In this document: one piece after another, positions 41,961 through 50,465 of the stretch
How positions within the stretch are numbered: position 1 is the first letter of the stretch
Layout of the letters: every line of letters begins with the position of its first letter
Assembly: GCA_937899715.1 (NCBI GenBank)
Contig: CALCNX010000032.1
Coordinates: 68,486-132,485, forward strand
DNA from: an uncultured bacterium
GTDB taxonomy: Bacteria; Bacteroidota; Ignavibacteria; Kapaibacteriales; UBA4661
Reading direction: 5' to 3'
DNA length: 64,000 nt
The notes under the pieces: model-generated
The model's input: only the letters and a program-made list of their open reading frames with translations
Database searches by the model: none
Told to the model about the DNA's origin: nothing
Made by a program: the position numbers and the translations under genes

Positions 41961-43289
41961 TTATTGTGGTGGTGCATTCTGCGGCAGAGATACGACGAAT
42001 GCTGCACCTTGATTAACTTCACTGATGAGCCAGATATTGCCTTTCATCGCTTCCACGTAGCGTTTGACAATGGAAAGCCCAAGCCCCGTCGAACTTTCGC
42101 CGCCCGTTGGCTGCGCTGAGAGACGGGCAAATTTGCCAAAAAGACTGCTTTTGTCATTCTCCGTGAAGCCCGGTCCTTCGTCCTCGACGATAATATAGAC
42201 GCTATTGGGCATAAGCACTATTTGGTCAGGTTCGGGCAGGTATTTCGGTTCGAGACGAGTCGAGACTTTTATCCAAACGTTTTTATTCAATGGCGAGTAT
42301 TTGATAGCGTTGGAAAGCAAGTTGTCCAGCACTTGATGTAACGTTTGCGATTCGATAAAAGCACTAAGCGCAGTGGGTTGTTCCAAATGAAGACGAATAG
42401 ATTTTTGTTCGGCAATCGGCTTGTAATGGTGCACGAGCGCTTCGATAATGTTTGCAATCTCCAGCACCTCGCACTCAATCGTTACGCTGCCTTGTTCCAT
42501 AGCTTCCAAGCTCAGAAGCATCTTGATAAGGTCAAGCGCACGAGTGGCAGCATCATTGATGAGCTGAAGAAAGTCATCATGCTCTTCTTTGGAAAATTCA
42601 CTTCCTTGGTGAATCATCATATCCGAAATCGTCTGAATCGCACCCATTGGATTTTTCAGGTCGTGAGCGACGATGCCCATCAATTCGGTCTTATCGCGGT
42701 TCAGTTCCTCCAACCGCGCCAATGCGTCGGCAAGTTCTTTATTACGCGTGGAAATATCGTGATGCTCAAAGCTGATACGCACGGTTTCGAGAAGTTCTTC
42801 GGGGTTCCACGGCTTGGTGATAAAACGATAGACATGACCAAGATTGATACTGGCGATAATATCTTGCACGTCGGTATAACCCGTCAGAATAATACGGACT
42901 GCCTGCGGCACAAATCCACGACTTTGCGCCAGAAATTCGGGTCCCTGCATACCGGGCATTCGCTGGTCGGCAATAATCACCTCCGGCATAATACCTTGCT
43001 GCAAGAGCGCCAGTGCAGCATCACCTGATTCGGCAGTATACACACGGTAGTGTTCGTTGAAAAGCCGTGCCAGCATCTCAAGCAGCATCGTTTCATCGTC
43101 CACAATGAGCAATGTGCGGAGTTCTCTCGCACTCGATGTGTGCTTGGAGTCGGCTCCGGCAGAGAGGTCGCCATCCAGCAGCGTGAGCGGCGTATCGTCG
43201 TCGTCGCTCAGATGCAGCAAACTGTCTGGCGCGTCGGCGTGGTCGGAGAAGGACATATTGCCAGAGTGCTTCATATCGCTTGCGTTCAT
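41961..43289 (-). CDS. Response-regulator/histidine-kinase hybrid (REC-HisKA-HATPase)
   Basis: 442 aa, soluble. An N-terminal receiver has Asp64-65, acceptor Asp108 (IIADQRMPGMQG) and Lys159 (FITKPWNPE). A HisKA domain follows with His209 (VAHDLKNPMG) and an HATPase ends the protein (N box LDNLLSNAIKY; G boxes EDEGPGFT, TGLGLSIV). The receiver-before-kinase order suits signal relay from an upstream kinase. It overlaps the 3' end of the sensor kinase gene by 4 bp, indicating translational coupling and a shared pathway. Confidence 0.93.
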   Translation of the reverse strand: MNASDMKHSGNMSFSDHADAPDSLLHLSDDDDTPLTLLDGDLSAGADSKHTSSARELRTLLIVDDETMLLEMLARLFNEHYRVYTAESGDAALALLQQGIMPEVIIADQRMPGMQGPEFLAQSRGFVPQAVRIILTGYTDVQDIIASINLGHVYRFITKPWNPEELLETVRISFEHHDISTRNKELADALARLEELNRDKTELMGIVAHDLKNPMGAIQTISDMMIHQGSEFSKEEHDDFLQLINDAATRALDLIKMLLSLEAMEQGSVTIECEVLEIANIIEALVHHYKPIAEQKSIRLHLEQPTALSAFIESQTLHQVLDNLLSNAIKYSPLNKNVWIKVSTRLEPKYLPEPDQIVLMPNSVYIIVEDEGPGFTENDKSSLFGKFARLSAQPTGGESSTGLGLSIVKRYVEAMKGNIWLISEVNQGAAFVVSLPQNAPPQ

Positions 43290-44965
43290 GCTGTTTGCGG
43301 AAAAGTGAGTGTAAAGATTGTGCCCTTGCCAATACTTGATTCAACGTGCAATGCAGCACCGTGCCGCTCAATAATTTGCTTGGAAATGCTCAGCCCCAAG
43401 CCGCTATTGCCCGTGCCTTTGGTGCTAAAAAACGCTTCAAAGATATGTTTTTTTACCTTCTCGTCCATACCTTGCCCGTTATCGGCTATTTCAAGCGTGA
43501 TAGTGTGCGTGTCGTCATTCTTTCTACCGCGCACGGTGATAGTGCTTGCGCCGGCTTGCGCAGCGTTGACCATCAAATTCAAAAAGACTTGGTTCAGCTC
43601 ACCTGCATTCCCCGTCATGCGAATATCGCTTTCCACCTCCACGTGCACGGCAATTGCTTTGAACTGGTATCGAAAAATCTCCACGGTCGAAGTAATTTCT
43701 TCGGGGAGATTGACGCTGTACATCCCGTCGCGCTGGTGTTTGGTAAAATTCTGCAAGTTTGCCACGATATTTTTTACGCGCTGTGCGGCTTTGTGTGCCA
43801 CGGCAAGCGTCTGGTCGGCATCGGCGCAGAGTGCGGCAAAATTTTGCGCACGTTTGGTCTGCTTGCTGCTTTCATCCAAGAGTGCAAAGAAATATTCGTG
43901 GATTTTCTGAATCGTTTGCTCTGTCTCGTAGAGCGCCGAAAGAATGGCGGCATTGGGATTGTTAATTTCGTGCATCACCCCTGCGGTCAGCATACCGGCT
44001 GCGTTCATGCGCTCACTCTGCACAAGCTGGCTTTGTGCGGCTTGCAGCTCTTTCATTGCCTCGTCGAGTGCCATATTTTTTTCTTGTAACTCCGTATTTG
44101 CCAATTCGATTTCCCGTGCTTGCTCGGTCTGCACTTCGATTTGGCGTTGAATCTCTTCGTTGGCGGCAGCAAGGTCGAGATTATTGTCCTTGAGTTGATA
44201 GTTAAGGACGCTGAGTTCGCGGGTTTGCTGCTGGATTTGAGCTATGTACACACGCAAATTGCCGACCATCTGGTTAAAAACTTGCGTGAGCGTTCCGATT
44301 TCATCAGGTGAGACAATCGGCACATCGGCAATATCCAGTTCTCCCCGTGCGACTTTGCTGGCAGCCGCCTCCAGTGTTTGAATCGGGCGGACAAGGCGTG
44401 AGGTTTGCCAGAAAAATATCAGCCCGCCACAAAGCAAAATAGCGATGCTCACCATAATTCCCAAGCGGCGACTTTTACGAACATCTTGCATCAGAAAGGT
44501 GCGTGTAAGCCCCAGAGCAAGCTGCCCGTGCATTGTGCCTTGCAGCATTATCGGCAGCACAACGATTGTTACATCGGAGGTTTCGTGCGTCAGGTGGGTA
44601 ATGCCTTGAAAGTCCGATGAGCACAAGCGCTGAATGATGTCACGAAACGGCGCAGCATTAGGCTTGTTAATTGCTCCCATTTGTACGCCTTGTGTGTTGA
44701 AAGCGAGAACAAATTGCACGTCGGGAAGCGTTTTTAGCCCCTCAAGAGCATTCTTTACCGAAACGGTATCGTCGAACATCATGCCCGATGCCGTACCGTA
44801 AGCGGTTACCTGTGCCAGCACGAAGGCTTTTTGGTTGAGGTACGATGACATTTCGCTTTCTTGGTGCATCGGGAAAAACCACGCCACGAATACCGATACC
44901 GCCAATAACAGCACCAATGCCAAAGCAATAAATTTTTGCTTTATACCGAAGAACGATTGGTGCAT
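43286..44965 (-). CDS. Membrane sensor histidine kinase with HAMP domain
   Basis: 559 aa. Two membrane helices (about residues 10-30 and 180-200) flank a periplasmic sensor region. A HAMP domain (SRLVRPIQTLEAAASKVARGEL) follows, then a long coiled coil (about 250-335), an HK phosphoacceptor block (GVMHEINNPNAA) and an HATPase (NLMVNAAQA, ADNGQGMDEK). Its stop overlaps the start of the downstream REC-kinase by 4 bp, so the two act as a pair. The signal is unknown. Confidence 0.93.
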   Translation of the reverse strand: MHQSFFGIKQKFIALALVLLLAVSVFVAWFFPMHQESEMSSYLNQKAFVLAQVTAYGTASGMMFDDTVSVKNALEGLKTLPDVQFVLAFNTQGVQMGAINKPNAAPFRDIIQRLCSSDFQGITHLTHETSDVTIVVLPIMLQGTMHGQLALGLTRTFLMQDVRKSRRLGIMVSIAILLCGGLIFFWQTSRLVRPIQTLEAAASKVARGELDIADVPIVSPDEIGTLTQVFNQMVGNLRVYIAQIQQQTRELSVLNYQLKDNNLDLAAANEEIQRQIEVQTEQAREIELANTELQEKNMALDEAMKELQAAQSQLVQSERMNAAGMLTAGVMHEINNPNAAILSALYETEQTIQKIHEYFFALLDESSKQTKRAQNFAALCADADQTLAVAHKAAQRVKNIVANLQNFTKHQRDGMYSVNLPEEITSTVEIFRYQFKAIAVHVEVESDIRMTGNAGELNQVFLNLMVNAAQAGASTITVRGRKNDDTHTITLEIADNGQGMDEKVKKHIFEAFFSTKGTGNSGLGLSISKQIIERHGAALHVESSIGKGTIFTLTFPQTA

Positions 44966-45165
44966 GACTCTAACTTTGGGTTGATGTGCGGTTTTTACGA
45001 AACGCCCTTCCCACGCAATCGCCTGAAAAGGCAGAAGGAATATGGACGCAACAACTTATCAAAAATAAACAGATTTCCAAAGAACTTGAATACAAGGAAC
45101 TACTTTCGACAGCAAATGATTGTTTACCCTTGGGATTTTCGCAAATAGCAAAAACAAACATTGGT

Positions 45166-45246
45166 GGAGTGCGGAATTTATTCCGCCGCAATAGCTGGGT
45201 CAATCCGTTACTGTCGCTACAGTATGCGGAATAAATTCCGCACTCC
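45166..45246. repeat. Palindromic element with perfect 21-bp inverted repeats
   Basis: GGAGTGCGGAATTTATTCCGC (45166-45186) is the exact complement of 45226-45246, and each arm is itself partly self-complementary. It lies in a 480-bp gap and has no coding content. Confidence 0.8.
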
Positions 45247-45404
45247 CAAGTCTTATGCGAAAGTCCTGACCCTCTGATTTTTGTTTTGCTTTGGGTGTTT
45301 CAGACGGGGCAGCATAAGACTCCTTTCAAACCAAAGCGTTTGCCAAGGACTCAAAAAAAATACCAACAAGACGAGAATTGTGTGATTATACCACAGAAAA
45401 CCCG

Positions 45405-45412
45405 TATTTTTG
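45405..45412 (+). promoter_or_regulatory. Possible -7 element for the OmpA/PD40 gene
   Basis: TATTTTTG matches TAnnTTTG exactly and lies 34 bp before ATG 45447. No strong -33 TTTG at the preferred spacing was found. Confidence 0.4.
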
Positions 45413-45446
45413 TTGCTTGCTTCTTTTCTACAATGTTCACCAGAAT

Positions 45447-47624
45447 ATGTCCAACTCTTTTGTGAGCGACGTGCGTCAACGACTTTTTTATATGATTCTG
45501 ACGGTTTTGCTTTTCATGCTTGGGTCTATCAACCACCCTTCGCAGAGCGGTTTTTCATATACACTGTTTGCACAGACTTCATCACCTACGTCATCGCAAA
45601 CGTCACCTTCGCTTTCTTCGGGAAGTATTATCGTTCAAGAACCGAAAGTGCAGTGGGCATCGAAATTGGTGCGCATAACCGCCCAACTGCGCAATATCGG
45701 TGCTTATTCGGCATACCAATTACTCGGCAAGCCGAACATCCTATCACGTGCTGGCGAGACCAATCCTTGTTCGTGGGCATCCTCGAAAGACAACAATAAA
45801 ATTCCCGTCAGTATTACCGATAATCTGCGTGTCGGTTTTGCGGTGCCCGTTGTAGCCCGTCAGGTGGCTGTGGCGGAGAACCTCAATCCGGGCGCAATCA
45901 CGGCTATCATCGTGCGCGGCACAAGCCCACAAGAATTTGACACCGTGTATAAGGCAACAGCCCGATTGCTTCCTGTGAATTGGCGTATGCTCAATGTCTT
46001 TTTCGAGCCACGCCCCTTCAAAGTGAGCGAAGTGGAATTGGTCGTCAATGTAGGCTTAGTTCCGGGGACAAACGAGATAGACGCAATCGCGCTTGGAACG
46101 ACGCGGGACACGATAAAGCCGGACATCAACCTTATTTCCGGCGCACAAACGGCAATTATGCCGGAGAACCTCGGAACGGGCGTAAACTCATCGTTTGACG
46201 AGCTATTCCCGATTATCTCTCCTGACGGCAAAACGCTATATTTTTGCCGAAAAAATTATCCCGAAAATTACGGTCCTGATAAGTTTGAGGACATCTGGTA
46301 TTCCGAGCAGCAAGAGGACAGCACGACGCATCAGCTTGTATGGGGAACAGCAAAAAACATCGGGCAGCCACTGAACAATCAGCATCCAAACTTCTTGTGC
46401 GGTATTCTGCCGGACGCAAATACGATGCTTGTTGGTAATGTGTATATGACCAATGGCGGGGTCAAGGGCGGTATTTCTATGTCGTACCGCACTACCGAGG
46501 GCTGGAGTATGCCGGTGCGCCAGCAAATTCTTGACTATCAGGTGAACAAGGACGTTGTAAATTACTCGCTTGCGCCGGACGGCAAAACGCTTTTGATGGC
46601 ACTTGACCGCAATACATCGTTGGGCGGAATGGATTTGTTCGTGAGCTTTCTGCAACCAAGCGGGAAATGGTCAGCACCGCTCAATCTGGGGCGCGACATC
46701 AATACTGCCGGAGACGAGACAACCGTTTTTCTTGCCAGTGATGGTATGACGCTTTATTTCTCGTCGGACGGTCATAACGGCTATGGCAATAATGATATTT
46801 TCATGGCACGGCGCTTGGATTCCACGTGGCAACGGTGGACGGAACCGCAGAACTTAGGTAGTTCCATCAACACGCCCGACTGGGACGCATACTTTTCGCT
46901 TCCGGCTTCGGGTGAATTTGCATACTTTGTTTCCTACAAAGACCCGGCGGCAAAAGGCGACATTTACCGAATTGCTATTCCTGATGCGCTGCGTCCGCGC
47001 CCTGTTACGCTCATGTCCGGCAGAGTGCTGGATGCTCGCACAAAAAAGCCTATTGGGGCGATTATTCGCTATGAATCGCTGACTACAGGGCGAGAAATCG
47101 GCGTGGCACGAAGCGATTCTTTGACAGGGGCTTATACCATCTCGCTTCCCGTTGGCGAACTCTACGGTTTTCGTGCAGAATCGGACAAATACATTTCGAT
47201 TAACGAGAACATTGACCTTCGGAATTTGCAAAAGTATCAAGAGGTGAAGCGTGATTTGCGCCTTGTGAAACTTGAGAAAGGCCAGTCCGTACTGGTGAAC
47301 AATATCTTTTTCGATACCGGGAAATGGGATTTGCGCCCCGAATCCGACCCTGAATTAAAGCGCATTGTAGAGCTTTTGCAGCGTAATCCTTCGATGGCAA
47401 TTATGATTGCGGGCTACACCGATAACGTGGGCGCAAAAAAAGCCAATCTCGAACTGTCGCAGAAGCGGGCACAAGCGGTGTTTGCATACTTCACGCAGTT
47501 GGGAATTGAGCAAAAGCGCCTTTCCGCCAAAGGCTATGGCGCAGACAAGCCCGTAGCAAATAATAAATCGGAAGAAAGTCGTCAGCAAAACCGCCGCGTA
47601 GAGTTTGTGATTGAGGCAGAGTAA
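45447..47624 (+). CDS. OmpA-family outer-membrane protein with PD40 propeller
   Basis: 725 aa. Signal peptide near residues 15-35 (MILTVLLFMLGSINHP), PD40/WD40-like propeller in the middle (DELFPIISPDGKTLYFCRKN, LAPDGKTLLMALDR, LASDGMTLYFSSDG), a carboxypeptidase-like regulatory segment (LMSGRVLDARTKKPIGAIIRY) and a C-terminal OmpA peptidoglycan-binding domain (IAGYTDNVGAKKANLELSQKRA, RRVEFVIE). This arrangement is common in T9SS-associated envelope proteins (PorE type). It probably anchors a surface or secretion complex to peptidoglycan. The T9SS link is inference. Confidence 0.88.
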   Translation: MSNSFVSDVRQRLFYMILTVLLFMLGSINHPSQSGFSYTLFAQTSSPTSSQTSPSLSSGSIIVQEPKVQWASKLVRITAQLRNIGAYSAYQLLGKPNILSRAGETNPCSWASSKDNNKIPVSITDNLRVGFAVPVVARQVAVAENLNPGAITAIIVRGTSPQEFDTVYKATARLLPVNWRMLNVFFEPRPFKVSEVELVVNVGLVPGTNEIDAIALGTTRDTIKPDINLISGAQTAIMPENLGTGVNSSFDELFPIISPDGKTLYFCRKNYPENYGPDKFEDIWYSEQQEDSTTHQLVWGTAKNIGQPLNNQHPNFLCGILPDANTMLVGNVYMTNGGVKGGISMSYRTTEGWSMPVRQQILDYQVNKDVVNYSLAPDGKTLLMALDRNTSLGGMDLFVSFLQPSGKWSAPLNLGRDINTAGDETTVFLASDGMTLYFSSDGHNGYGNNDIFMARRLDSTWQRWTEPQNLGSSINTPDWDAYFSLPASGEFAYFVSYKDPAAKGDIYRIAIPDALRPRPVTLMSGRVLDARTKKPIGAIIRYESLTTGREIGVARSDSLTGAYTISLPVGELYGFRAESDKYISINENIDLRNLQKYQEVKRDLRLVKLEKGQSVLVNNIFFDTGKWDLRPESDPELKRIVELLQRNPSMAIMIAGYTDNVGAKKANLELSQKRAQAVFAYFTQLGIEQKRLSAKGYGADKPVANNKSEESRQQNRRVEFVIEAE

Positions 47625-47693
47625 GGTTTACGCATTTTTTGCATAACTTATTTGTATAAAGACTATTTGAACAAAGACTTTGAGAAGTACAAT

Positions 47694-48242
47694 ATGAACC
47701 TTTCGACACCACAACGAATAGCTCTCTTTCTTGCCGCCATCGGCGGGATTATTTGGCTTGGCGGTTTAATTGTGCGAGCTGCGCTTGGATTTGATTTATT
47801 CATAGCCGGTACGCTCACCTTCAAGCCCGATATGCCCGCACTAGCGCAAGCACAAACGCTGCGGCTCTTTGCGAGAACTTCGTTCTACACCATCTGCGGC
47901 TATGGCGCACTCTTGCTGATAGGCGGCTATTTGTGGCTGTCGCACAAGGCGCTGTGGCAAGAGCGCGGTGGGCTGTTTATTGGCGGGATGTTGGTGGTGC
48001 TGTATATTCCCATTGAATGTTGGCAGATTTACTACGATGTAGAACTGATTCAGTTGGTACAGTACGCTTCCTATAATGATTTTCCGCTGGAAGCCGCAAA
48101 ACAGTTACTAGTTAAGCGCATTACGCTTTTGAGCGGAGCCGGACCGTTTTTGTCTATGCTTGGCTATCTCAGTTCTGTTTTTTGTCTTATTGTCCAGCCG
48201 ATGCGAATACAACGCACTGCACCCGCAGCGCATCATTCCTAG
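47694..48242 (+). CDS. Unknown integral membrane protein
   Basis: 182 aa with four to five hydrophobic segments (FLAAIGGIIWLGGLIVRAAL, YGALLLIGGYLWLSH, LFIGGMLVVLYIPIECWQIYY, AGPFLSMLGYLSSVFCLIV). It loosely resembles DUF4386-like small membrane proteins, but I do not assign it. ATG 47694 is preferred over TTG 47652. It lies 70 bp after the OmpA gene on the same strand. Confidence 0.65.
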   Translation: MNLSTPQRIALFLAAIGGIIWLGGLIVRAALGFDLFIAGTLTFKPDMPALAQAQTLRLFARTSFYTICGYGALLLIGGYLWLSHKALWQERGGLFIGGMLVVLYIPIECWQIYYDVELIQLVQYASYNDFPLEAAKQLLVKRITLLSGAGPFLSMLGYLSSVFCLIVQPMRIQRTAPAAHHS

Positions 48243-48292
48243 CGCAGAGGAGGTATTGCGTATTCAAGAGCGATACTTTGCCCGAACTTGAC

Positions 48293-48300
48293 TATATTTG
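48293..48300 (+). promoter_or_regulatory. Possible -7 element for the STAS gene
   Basis: TATATTTG matches TAnnTTTG and lies 65 bp before ATG 48365; no -33 element at the preferred 19-bp spacing. Confidence 0.4.
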
Positions 48301-48364
48301 CACCTCGTAAAAACTGCGATTCACCTCATGTAACTTTTTGACCCACAAAGCGTATTGAACAGTT

Positions 48365-48712
48365 ATGAGTAAATTTTCTATCGAACAGAAAACCAACGGT
48401 AGCACTGAAGTCTTTTATTTGAAAGGCTTTTTAGACGCACATACCGCACCGGAACTGGAATCGGCAATTGCCAATGCAATAGAAGCCGGTCAGCATCGCC
48501 TTGTCGTAAACTTCAATGACCTCGAATACATCAGCAGCGCTGGATTGGGCGTTTTCATGGTGTTTATTGAAGAAGTACGAGCAACCGGAGGCGATATTAA
48601 ACTTACTGCTATGAAACAAAAAGTCTTTACTGTCTTCGATTTGCTGGGCTTTCCGATGCTTTTTGATATTACCGAAAAAGAAGAAGAAGCACTCGCCAAA
48701 TTTTCGGCATGA
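48365..48712 (+). CDS. STAS anti-anti-sigma (SpoIIAA/RsbV-like) protein
   Basis: 115 aa. A STAS fold with the SpoIIAA-like phosphorylation segment YISSAGLGVFMVF (Ser57/Ser58) after LVVNFNDLE. Unphosphorylated, such proteins sequester an anti-sigma kinase; phosphorylated, they release it. The RsbW-like kinase gene is 124 bp downstream on the same strand, the expected partner. The sigma factor or other output is not in the window. Confidence 0.93.
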   Translation: MSKFSIEQKTNGSTEVFYLKGFLDAHTAPELESAIANAIEAGQHRLVVNFNDLEYISSAGLGVFMVFIEEVRATGGDIKLTAMKQKVFTVFDLLGFPMLFDITEKEEEALAKFSA

Positions 48713-48732
48713 ATTTTTAATAGCACAAATGA

Positions 48733-48760
48733 GGGAAAAGTAGAGAAATAAACTTTTCCC
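48733..48760 (+). terminator. Hairpin between the STAS and RsbW-like genes
   Basis: GGGAAAAGT (48733-48741) pairs with ACTTTTCCC (48752-48760). There is no T run, so it may set the ratio of the two transcripts or stabilise the upstream message. Confidence 0.45.
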
Positions 48761-48836
48761 GACAAAGCATTATCGTACAAGATATTGCTCCATACGTTAT
48801 CACACAGACCATCCCTTTACGTAGTACGCACACAGA

Positions 48837-49280
48837 ATGTCCAAAACAGATTCATTCACCCACGAACGCCTTACTGCATCAGGCGACACGACCGAACTAG
48901 AGCGCATCCGCCAGTTCGTTCAGGACAAAGCGCGTGAATTTGGATTTTCTGAGCAGAACATCCACAAAATTGCCCTTGCTGTGGACGAAGCGTGTTCCAA
49001 TCTTATCCGCCACGCCTACCAGCTCGACGACTCTAAAGAATTTTTTGTTGATATTAGTCCCAACGATAACGATACACTTGTTATCGAAATCCTTGATAAT
49101 GGCACTGCTTTCGACCCCCTGACTGTCCCTATCCCCGACCTCAATCAGTATGCCGCCCAGCATCGTAAAGGCGGCTTCGGCGTTCACATTATTCGCATGG
49201 TAATGGATGCCGTAGAATATTTCCCTGCCGACCCCACTCACCAAATGAACCGCTTAAAATTAGTTAAAAAACTAAGTTGA
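48837..49280 (+). CDS. RsbW-like anti-sigma serine/threonine kinase
   Basis: 147 aa HATPase_c-type protein. The N box LAVDEACSNLIRHAY and the G1 region VIEILDNGTAFDP are clear. It is the expected kinase and binding partner of the STAS protein encoded upstream, giving a partner switch. Whether it controls a sigma factor or another target cannot be told here. It is convergent with a REC-kinase gene. Confidence 0.9.
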   Translation: MSKTDSFTHERLTASGDTTELERIRQFVQDKAREFGFSEQNIHKIALAVDEACSNLIRHAYQLDDSKEFFVDISPNDNDTLVIEILDNGTAFDPLTVPIPDLNQYAAQHRKGGFGVHIIRMVMDAVEYFPADPTHQMNRLKLVKKLS

Positions 49281-49322
49281 ACGGGTCAATGTAGCTTCGA
49301 TATTTTCGTTGTAATTTTTTTA

Positions 49323-50420
49323 TCACGATTTACACGGTAGTTGCACCGTTATTGTCGTAGCCACGCCGGGAATGCTTTGGATGTGCACCGTTCCGTCGTA
49401 AGCCTGCACCAGCTTTTTAACCAGTGCCAGCCCCAGTCCAATTCCCTGTTGCTCATAAATTTCGCGCTCAAACTGCACATATGCATCCACCAGTTTGATT
49501 TCTTCCTCCGACATACCACGCCCTCTATCCGTTACGGACATAGTGTACAAGCCATTTGCAACGGATGTTGCTATGGTGATTGGTGTGCCCACAGCAGAAA
49601 ATTTACAAGCGTTATCAACCAATTCTTCAATGATTTTTCGTATGTACGTTGCTGTAATTACCAGTGTTCCGCCCACAAGCGTACTGTGAATGTCATCTTG
49701 GCGTTTGTATTTGGCAGCTATTGTTGAGATTCGCTCCTGCAAAAGATCAACCGTCAAATAAACGTCGTCGTTCGGAAAGATATGGGCGGCTTGTTGGCGC
49801 AGGGTCGCCACTTCAATTTGTGCAAAAAGAAGAAAATTTTCGACCAGACGTTGAAGACGCTCGGCATTATTACGAATTTGGTCGAGCATCATGGTAATCG
49901 TCTCATCGTCAAGATTCTTATAAGCACGGAGCATTTCCGAGAATCCGATAAGCCCGCTCAGAGGAGTACGGAACTCGTGCGGAAGCGAACTTGCAATCCG
50001 CAAGCGAACATTATCCAGCTCTTGTTGAGAGCGGCGTTCTTGAGTTTCTTGGCGCTGAAGACGGGTAGAGACCACACCTAAAAGTTCGTCTATGCTAAAA
50101 GGCTTGGGTAAATAATCGTCCGCCCCAAGATTCATTCCCTCGCGGATATGAGCAATATCGGCTTTCGCTGAAAGAAAAATGAATGGAATCGTTGCCGTTG
50201 TTTCTTCTGCACGCAGCGCTTTGAGTACTTCATAGCCATCCATTTCGGGCATCATCACATCGGAAATAATCAAATCCGGCACCTCACGCCGTGCCATCTC
50301 CAGCCCCTCACGCCCATCCTGTGCCGCAAAAACCTGATATGGCTCTTCGGACAACTCCAGCGTATCGACGATGCGATTGCGGATGTTCTTTTCATCTTCA
50401 ATAACAAGAATTTTTTTCAT
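49323..50420 (-). CDS. REC-histidine kinase (receiver, HisKA, HATPase)
   Basis: 365 aa. N-terminal receiver with acceptor Asp54 (IISDVMMPEMDG) and Lys106 (LPKPF), then HisKA with His148 (SLPHEFRTPLSG) and HATPase (N box VDNACKFSA; TDRGRGMS; QGIGLGLALV). It lies 45 bp after the five-PAS kinase, so the two probably form a relay in which the upstream kinase phosphorylates Asp54. Confidence 0.92.
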   Translation of the reverse strand: MKKILVIEDEKNIRNRIVDTLELSEEPYQVFAAQDGREGLEMARREVPDLIISDVMMPEMDGYEVLKALRAEETTATIPFIFLSAKADIAHIREGMNLGADDYLPKPFSIDELLGVVSTRLQRQETQERRSQQELDNVRLRIASSLPHEFRTPLSGLIGFSEMLRAYKNLDDETITMMLDQIRNNAERLQRLVENFLLFAQIEVATLRQQAAHIFPNDDVYLTVDLLQERISTIAAKYKRQDDIHSTLVGGTLVITATYIRKIIEELVDNACKFSAVGTPITIATSVANGLYTMSVTDRGRGMSEEEIKLVDAYVQFEREIYEQQGIGLGLALVKKLVQAYDGTVHIQSIPGVATTITVQLPCKS

Positions 50421-50465
50421 AGTGTCTCTTGGAGAGGCTGCCAGAGGAAGAGGTTTAGGGCAAAT

